Below, in pieces: positions 57,641-64,000 of a stretch of 64,000 nucleotides of DNA (positions are counted from its first letter, which is position 1; every line of letters begins with the position of its first letter). A model generated the notes under the pieces. The model saw nothing but the letters and a program-made list of their open reading frames with translations. It did no database searches and was not told the origin of the DNA. The translations under genes and the position numbers were made by a program. The DNA is from Vitis vinifera (Eukaryota > Streptophyta > Magnoliopsida > Vitales > Vitaceae), in contig NC_081817.1 of assembly GCF_030704535.1 (NCBI RefSeq), positions 27,467,001 to 27,531,000 on the forward strand. The letters are read 5' to 3'.

Positions 57641-60600
57641 TCACTCCCTAATGATAATTTCAGGAATATGAGAAATCCTAGGCCAATCTTCACCGGCTTC
57701 CTTTTTGCATCTTTTAACCAAGTTTCGACAGTAGGAGATTTTGAGTGTGTGTAGATTGTTGAGGGATCGCATCTCTTCTGGCAGTGATGTTAATTTGGGG
57801 CATTCTTCTAGGCTAAGCTTTGTAAGTGATGTGAGGCTAGCTATCCAGTTGGGTAAAGTTGCCAAATCATATAATCGATTAAGTTCAAGAGTTTCTAGGG
57901 TGGAAACATGTTGAAGCCCCTTTGGAAGAGAGACCCACTTTCGTATCCATCCAAGATATAAATGACGCAAGCTTCTAAGTCCTTGGAATTGCAAGCCATC
58001 ATCATCTGATAAATTAACCTCTCTGCAGTTTATAATATCCAAGCTCTCAAGAACAGTGAGATACTGAATTCCTTGGGGCAAACTATCACAATTATCAATT
58101 ATCAAAGACTTGAGAGAAGTGAGGTGTCGCAGCCCCTCTGGCAGGGATATCAGATCATCTATTTCTGAGATATACAGAGACTTCAATGAAGAAGAGACAG
58201 AGATCAACTGTAAGCATAGCTCTGTACTGGTGTTATCCAGCCATAGTTCCTTAAGGCAAGGAAATGAAGGCACCTGCAAGAATGTCACACCAGGGCAATC
58301 TCTGATTTCTAATTGAGAAATACAAGAAGGAGATGAAGGCAGTGACAAGGATCTCAAGCTAGAGCAATGACTGATCTTTAATATGGAAAGACAAGGAAAA
58401 GAAGGAGCTTGCTCTACTGATATGTCCCTTCTTCCCCATCCCTCTAAACTAGGCAACCAATAAAGTTGGAGTGTCTTCAGAGATGGGAAGAATGGTGTTG
58501 CTGATGAAGGATAATCTCTCATGTAGCCCACATCATCTATCTGCATAATGTCTAGATATTTAAGAGAAGGGAGTTGACCAAAAGGTGGCAGGACTTGGCT
58601 TCTGTTACAAGACGATATTTCAATTTTGACTAGGTTTGGGAGCAGCGAACCTAACCCATCATCCATCATCCAATTTGGGAATCTCAAACCTTCGTAATTT
58701 GCTATGAAGAGCTCCTTTAGATTAAGATGTGGTTGCAAACTTTCCATCACTGACACAGCCTCTGAGCCCTCCTCACTCTCCTCGGCAGTTTCTGTTCTTG
58801 TGCCCCACAAAGAATCTTTTTGTTCCAGCCAATATAATCTCAAGCATTGAAGGTACTGTTTTCCTTCTAAATTGGCTTCCTTAGCTTCCAATGCACTACC
58901 CCTCACATCTGAAAGCCCTTCAATTCTCAGTTCTCCTCGGAGGCTATCAAGGCATTTCAATTCACTCAACCTACCAATTCTCTTTTGCCTAGATTCCTCA
59001 CAATCATTCCCTACAAAGAATAATGGCAAGGTTTGAAGCATAGTCAATTCTCCCAACCCACATGGCATATAAGTCAATCTATTATTTTTATCAATCTCAA
59101 GATGCCTTAGGTTGATCAATTTTTTCATATTTCCTGGCAGTTCTTTAAGATGCTGACAATGAAAAAGTTTCAATGTCTGTAAATGCTTCAATCTTGTAAT
59201 AGCACTTGGGAGTATTTCAAAACAACCAGAAGAAAGATCGAGATATCTTAGATGGCTTAGTTTGGCTAAAGATGTTAGAGCATCAAGTGATAATAACCCT
59301 ATCAACTTCATTACCCGTAAACACTTGAAGCTTGATATAACTCTTGCAATTCGATTAGAACCAGGGTTGGAGAGCACAAAAAGGGTCCTAATGGGTTTGA
59401 CCATTAAATCTTTAGGCATAGGAACAGACCGTTTAAACAATGACACATGATGAATCCTTTTTGGAATATTCTCTACATAATTTGTTAAAATAATAACCTC
59501 AGACTTGACGATAGATTGTGCAAGATCATGAATTAAGTCATGCATTTTACAACTTAATACATTATTGTAGGCATCTTTTTCAGCCTCTTGAAACAATGAC
59601 CTTGAGAATAAATCCTCAAAATATTGATCACCAACATCCTCTAAATCATTGTTCTCATCAGAAGCTTGAAGATAACCTTGTGCCATCCATAATTGTACTA
59701 ACAACTTTTTCTCGATCCTATAATCTTTGGGAAACAATGCACAATAGGCAAAACATTGTTTCAAATGGATCGGTAGATTGTCATAGCTTAACTTCAACAC
59801 CGACAAAATATCATTTTCATTTCCAAGCAACATAAGATTTTTATTGTTTTTAATGCTCAACCATTGACTTTCTCGAGTTTTGAGGTACAACATTCTGCCC
59901 AAAGTCTCAATGACAAGAGGAACTCCTTTGCACATCTTTAAAATGTCTTTTCCTATGGCTACAAGGTTTGAATGCACTTTCTCTTCTCCTTTTCTAAATG
60001 CAAGACTTTCGAACAAATCCCAAGATTCGTCTTCTTTTATAGCTTCCAAAACATATGGGGAATTAATTCCCATAACTGATGCAACTCCAATGCTTCGAGT
60101 GGTCGCAAAGATTTTACTCCCATTAGCTCCAGCAGGCAGCAAAGTAATCAATTGACCCCATTTCTTTAAGTCCTCGTTCCAGACATCATCTAAAACAAGC
60201 AAATACCTCTTCCCATCTAAGTTCTGCTGAAGTAGTTTTTGCAACTGATCCAACTCCAAGTTTTCCACATCCTTATTAGTTGCAGACTTTATGATATTGC
60301 TAACCAGTATTTTTACATCGAAATCATTGGAAACACACACCCACATCTTAAGATCAAAATATTTCACCACCCTCTGGTCGTTGCAGACCAACTGGGCAAG
60401 GGTGGTCTTGCCTAAGCCTCCCATGCCTACAATCACAACAATCGACAGATTTTCTTGAGTACTTGATTGCATCAACAAGTCTATTATTTCCCTTTTGTTT
60501 TCATCTCTACCCACAATTTCATGAGATTTCTCCACAACAGAGTGCGTCTCTCTCCCCCTATGCTCCGCCCGTACCTCAGTTATGACTCTCGGATTAAAAT

Positions 60601-61030
60601 TGAACTTGGATATATCATTTGCAATCAAATCCATTCTTTCTCTAACCTCCTTTACTCTATGACCCATCTTAACACGAAAAGCAACTTGATTTGAAGACGA
60701 AAAGAAGTCACTTACCCGTCTCCCAAATCTTCCCCGCACATCGGTCTTTCGCCGCAAATCTTCAGCTGCAAGATCATCGAACAGGTCATCAGCATCATAA
60801 ACAACATCTTTAAGCCTCCTCACCCAACTTTCTATTGCACGGCTCCTCCCCAGCTCACTTATCTGCTGCTGCTCCTCAGCATCAAGGATCACATCTTTGA
60901 TGGTGGACAGCGTCTCCTGAAGCTTGGTCAGCTCCTTTGGGACACCATACATCAATCCGATTTCTTCAACAGCCACACAACCCACCTTCATCAAAAGGTT
61001 ATCAACACCGTATACAATTTGTTCGGCCAT
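57641..61030 (-). CDS. CC-NB-ARC-LRR (CNL) disease-resistance protein
   Basis: An intact single-exon intracellular immune receptor of 1129 residues. The ATG at 61030 (aaagATGGCC) is preferred because MAEQIVYGVDNLLMK opens an Rx-type coiled-coil domain. The frame stays open upstream to an ATG at 61213, but that extension is not NLR-like. N-terminal CC with an EDVID-like motif DVVYDADDLFDD (about 75-86). NB-ARC: P-loop GMGGLGKTT (202-210), RNBS-A, kinase-2 LLVLDDVW (277-284; the Trp marks a CNL), RNBS-B GSKIFATTR (304-312), GVPL (369-372), CFAYCALFPKDY (426-437) and MHD (496-498). LRRs follow to the end (RHLEIDK, FPSLKTLQL, LTSLPEEMRSL). All key residues are intact, so it is probably functional. 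The pathogen it recognises cannot be inferred. LRR fragments at 5-18 kb and 3' relics at 48-55 kb are relatives. Confidence 0.96.
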   Translation of the reverse strand: MAEQIVYGVDNLLMKVGCVAVEEIGLMYGVPKELTKLQETLSTIKDVILDAEEQQQISELGRSRAIESWVRRLKDVVYDADDLFDDLAAEDLRRKTDVRGRFGRRVSDFFSSSNQVAFRVKMGHRVKEVRERMDLIANDISKFNFNPRVITEVRAEHRGRETHSVVEKSHEIVGRDENKREIIDLLMQSSTQENLSIVVIVGMGGLGKTTLAQLVCNDQRVVKYFDLKMWVCVSNDFDVKILVSNIIKSATNKDVENLELDQLQKLLQQNLDGKRYLLVLDDVWNEDLKKWGQLITLLPAGANGSKIFATTRSIGVASVMGINSPYVLEAIKEDESWDLFESLAFRKGEEKVHSNLVAIGKDILKMCKGVPLVIETLGRMLYLKTRESQWLSIKNNKNLMLLGNENDILSVLKLSYDNLPIHLKQCFAYCALFPKDYRIEKKLLVQLWMAQGYLQASDENNDLEDVGDQYFEDLFSRSLFQEAEKDAYNNVLSCKMHDLIHDLAQSIVKSEVIILTNYVENIPKRIHHVSLFKRSVPMPKDLMVKPIRTLFVLSNPGSNRIARVISSFKCLRVMKLIGLLSLDALTSLAKLSHLRYLDLSSGCFEILPSAITRLKHLQTLKLFHCQHLKELPGNMKKLINLRHLEIDKNNRLTYMPCGLGELTMLQTLPLFFVGNDCEESRQKRIGRLSELKCLDSLRGELRIEGLSDVRGSALEAKEANLEGKQYLQCLRLYWLEQKDSLWGTRTETAEESEEGSEAVSVMESLQPHLNLKELFIANYEGLRFPNWMMDDGLGSLLPNLVKIEISSCNRSQVLPPFGQLPSLKYLDIMQIDDVGYMRDYPSSATPFFPSLKTLQLYWLPSLEGWGRRDISVEQAPSFPCLSILKISHCSSLRSLSLPSSPSCISQLEIRDCPGVTFLQVPSFPCLKELWLDNTSTELCLQLISVSSSLKSLYISEIDDLISLPEGLRHLTSLKSLIIDNCDSLPQGIQYLTVLESLDIINCREVNLSDDDGLQFQGLRSLRHLYLGWIRKWVSLPKGLQHVSTLETLELNRLYDLATLPNWIASLTSLTKLSLEECPKLTSLPEEMRSLNNLHTLKISYCRNLVKRCKKEAGEDWPRISHIPEIIIRE

Positions 61031-62440
61031 CTTTCCAAGAGCGAACGACCTGTATTGCAGTAAGAGAATACGAGAAGAAAGAAGTGATACTCTCTCTGAG
61101 GAGAGACCTACAAAGACGGGATGATAATAATTCTGCCTTGCGCAACAAGTAACATTGACTCCAAGTCTTCGACAATTAATGATACAAAGAAATTGAAGAG
61201 AAAGTATTATCATACGAGATAAAGTTTATACGTAAAATATATGAGTAGGGATGTTAATCGACCAAATTTTAAACCAATGATGACTTAAAGTTATGTTTGG
61301 CACTTAAAAAATTTGAGGGAAAGTGTAAGGATGGAAATAGGAGAAAAGAAAAGGTAAGAGAATAAATAAATTCAAAGTTAATGAATTAGTTTCAAAGTTA
61401 ATGAATTAGTTTTATGTGCTATTTCAAACCCATTTAATTTATATTAACTCTTTGATATAAAAATTTAATAATTTAAAAATATATAAATTTTAATTATATT
61501 TATTTTTTATTATTTTATTTGATACAATCGAATGTGAAAAAAGTAATTTTTCTTAATATTATTCTTGATATTTTCAACATAACTTTAATATATTTATACT
61601 AAATTTCGAGAGTTACAAATCAAATCAACCTCTATTAAAACGGTCTTTTTTGAAAAAAATAAAAAATACATTATTTAACATATTATGAAACTAATGTTAA
61701 AAATAGTTTTTATAAGACACATAATTATTTTATATTTTTTAAAATTATTATATTTGAATCTATACTAAAGTGATAGGCACTAAGGAAATATTTTTTAAAA
61801 ATAGTTTTGATAAATAGGTTTTGACAATGGTTTTTTAAAGCTAATAAACTTATTTGGGAAGTTAAAATATTCTTAATATATTTTCTATATTTTTAAAAAT
61901 ATTTTTAAAATAATTCTTATCATAATATTTTATTTTTATTCTTTTTACGTATTTATAAAATTATTTTTTTAAAATTATCCTTAGAAAATAAATGAAAACA
62001 ATCGGAATAATATTTTCAATAAACTCTCTTTTATGTTTTTAAAAATAAAAAATTGCTTTTTGTTATTTGGTTGTCAATAATGTTTCTATATATATATTTT
62101 TTCTTAAAAATAGAAAATTGTTCATGAAAACAGCTTTCAAATGCAATCGCGATTTCAAAACACAATTTTTTTTTTTTTTACCTTTTAGAAATCCTATTTT
62201 TCAAAGTACTATTTTAACTTATTTTTTTTTTAAATAATTATTTGGTTCTTGCTCGGTATTGTATTATTAGAGTTGTTTATTTACTATTTTTGAATTATTA
62301 TCTTTCCTGGAAGGAGTTAATCTTTTTCCTTTTTATTTCCTTTGATTGTAAACTTATTTAAACTCTATTTGTGTTATACGTATCTTTTTTAAGTGATTAT
62401 AATAACCCTAGGCTTGCTTGTCTCCCTTTTGTGTTTCAAT
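61031..62440. other. NLR upstream region and AT-rich repeats
   Basis: Promoter side of the NLR gene. A tatgtttggtt-family MITE lies at about 61291-61585. An AAAACAATTTTC-type repetitive stretch lies at about 61620-62230. No TATA box or start site is called with confidence. Confidence 0.4.
61291..61585. mobile_element. MITE, tatgtttggtt family, upstream of NLR
   Basis: Begins TTATGTTTGGCAC and has the family's AT-rich body. The right end is uncertain (near tttcaacataacttta). It lies about 260-550 bp upstream of the NLR ATG. Confidence 0.4.
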
Positions 62441-62444
62441 CACA

Positions 62445-62456
62445 TGGTATCAAAGC
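62445..62456 (+). other. Primer-binding site of decayed copia element
   Basis: TGGTATCAAAGC, a common variant of the initiator tRNA-Met site. It directly follows caatcaca, which would be the 3' end of a left LTR. The LTR start upstream could not be fixed. Confidence 0.65.
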
Positions 62457-62636
62457 ACAAAAAAATAAAAAAAATAAAAAAATGAAATAAAATAAAATTA
62501 TGCCATGTCTAATTATAAAATTTCACCGATCACATTATTTTTGTTTTCAGATCTTAGAATTGGATTTCATATTTGTTTTATTTGATTCGTATATGTTTTT
62601 TTTTGTTTGGTAGTTGCTTGTTAATTATTCATTATG

Positions 62637-63265
62637 ACTAGTAAAAGAAATGATTCCCTTCAATTTATTAGTGTGAGATTAGATAGAAAAATTTTCGTAT
62701 TAGAGTTATGTGATGAAAATTTTTCTAAAAGGTAAAAAGATGTGAGACTATTATTGACACTCTAAGCAACCCTAAGAATGAAAAGGATAAAAAAAAATAT
62801 GTAGAACAATTATACATTTGGGAAGTAAATGAATCAAAAATTATTATTTGAACCAACAACTCAATTGAGAATTCGATAGGTACACGATTAGTAAATTTTG
62901 AAACGGTTAAGGAAATTTGGGATAATTTGGAAATATTATATACATAATCTAATTTTGCAAAATAGTATCGGTTAGAGACTGATATTTGAGCCATTGAATA
63001 GAAAAATATGAGTGTTCAAGAATTTTATTTTACTATGACTGATCTTCGGGACCAAATAGCTCTTATGGAATTAGCAGAGCTCTAGGCTTTTATGCCTTGC
63101 ATTGCTTGTAAAGAGGAACAACTAGTTCAAATTTTTATGACCCTTCATAGTAATTTTAGGGCATTGCATGGGATAATTTTGCATTGTAATCCACTTCTCT
63201 CTATTGATTAAGTGGTTAGTGAACTAATCACTGAGGAGATACGTCTTAAGTCTCAAGTAAAAAAA
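62637..63265 (+). pseudogene. copia gag relic
   Basis: The plus strand reads as a copia Gag (UBN2-type) with many stops. It has MTSKRNDSLQFISVRLD near the start (about 62635), IGTRLVNFETVKEIWDNLE (about 62875), MSVQEFYFTMTDLRDQIALM (about 63009), and VVSELITEEIRLKSQ (about 63210). Order and spacing fit one gag gene behind the PBS at 62445. Pol was not seen in the remaining 700 bp. It is a different lineage from the element at 5704-10273, as the gag text differs. Confidence 0.75.
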
Positions 63266-64000
63266 AGAATTCTTTCCATACCTCATACATTTGTTTTGGA
63301 AGTACATACCTTCTAGGTCACCTTCTTAACCTTATAATTTTCATTATCATTGATACATACTCTTGCCTCCTTTAAGGAGTTTTGATAATGAGATTATGGT
63401 CAAAAGCCTTTGAAGTTAAATACTAAAATTATTACTTTATTTTTTAACATAGAAAAAAATGAAAAGTGTTGAGCTTGTATCAAGGAGGAATCATTTTTAA
63501 GAATTGTTTTAATAAAATTCTATTTTGAAACTTGAATATAAGAAACAGTTTTCACGGTTAATTCTTTGTAAAGATAGTGTATTTGTCATTTTTAAAATTT
63601 ATTTATTAAAAATATAAAACCGGTTTTCAGAAACGACTTTTTAAAAATAATTATAAAAATATTTCTCTTATTTTCAATTATTATTTTTATAACACTTTAC
63701 AAAAAATTACAATCTAAAAATACCTTAAATTTGTTTTAGAAAAATAATTTATTTTTATAACAAATTTTCAAAAAATAAATTTATCAAATATTGATTGATG
63801 TCATATATTGAATGGTAACAAGGGCAAATATCACATCTTAAACTTGATTTTAACATTAAGTGTCCCCCAATTAGTCAATTTATGCTACCTTCTGTGTTTG
63901 CTCGAATTTACCACATTTTCTATTAGTTATTAATGTTAATAAATATTTTCAATAATAATATAATCTTGAGAACCACTTGGGTCGTCCATAACACAAGAGT
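63266..64000. other. AT-rich tail, nothing recognised
   Basis: After the gag relic the sequence loses coding sense. Reiterated AAAACAGTTTTC/AAAAATAATT words at about 63480-63790 resemble those at 61620-62230. No gene is supported up to the window edge. Confidence 0.45.

Noticed and set aside
61031..61213. N-terminal extension of the NLR frame from ATG 61213
   Set aside because: The extension does not look like NLR sequence; the MAEQIVYG start at 61030 matches the usual beginning of the CC domain.
1..64000. A coherent undescribed multi-gene system
   Set aside because: The intact genes belong to known, functionally unrelated plant families, and the rest is transposon and pseudogene DNA. Nothing ties them into one system.

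Overview
The window is nuclear DNA from a eudicot plant, most likely grapevine (Vitis) or a close relative. Genes are split by short GT-AG introns, intergenic DNA is very AT-rich, and there are copia, gypsy-like, hAT, SINE and MITE sequences. The gene set (CC-NB-ARC-LRR, sterol C24-methyltransferase, RLF-type cytochrome b5 protein, DUF642, cytosolic sulfotransferase) is typical of plants. The genus is inferred from sequence flavour, not from a search.

Layout. 1-1.85 kb: a decayed hAT transposon running off the left edge, with subterminal hairpins and a tRNA-like stretch. 3.3-18.4 kb: a tandem duplication of a ~3.2-kb unit. Each copy holds an old hAT-type MITE and a 5'-truncated LRR piece of an NLR gene. 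After the duplication, copy A received a 4.57-kb Ty1/copia element (LTRs, PBS, PPT and 5-bp target duplication all visible) and copy B received a 3.4-kb LTR-like element with internal satellites. 18.9-21.0 kb: an intact single-exon sulfotransferase followed by a 5'-truncated pseudogene copy. 25.9-26.1 kb: a small His-rich plant protein. 29.35-34.6 kb (minus): a 13-exon SMT1 gene. 36.7-40.3 kb (plus): a 5-exon RLF gene, head-to-head with SMT1. 41.1-43.9 kb (minus): a 3-exon secreted DUF642 protein. 44-48 kb: AT-rich DNA with MITEs. 48.4-57.6 kb: degenerate duplications of NLR 3' ends, a perfect-TIR MITE and a solo LTR. 57.6-61.0 kb (minus): an intact CC-NB-ARC-LRR gene. 62.4-63.3 kb: a decayed copia gag remnant.

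Functionally the conserved middle block holds unrelated genes (sterol synthesis, a heme-domain regulator of root branching, a cell-wall-associated protein). Both flanks look like NLR and sulfotransferase birth-and-death territory reshaped by transposons. I found no gene set suggesting an undescribed biological system. The most informative signals are the differentially invaded duplication, the graveyard of NLR 3' ends, two SINE relics with long target duplications, and a probable GC-AG intron in RLF.
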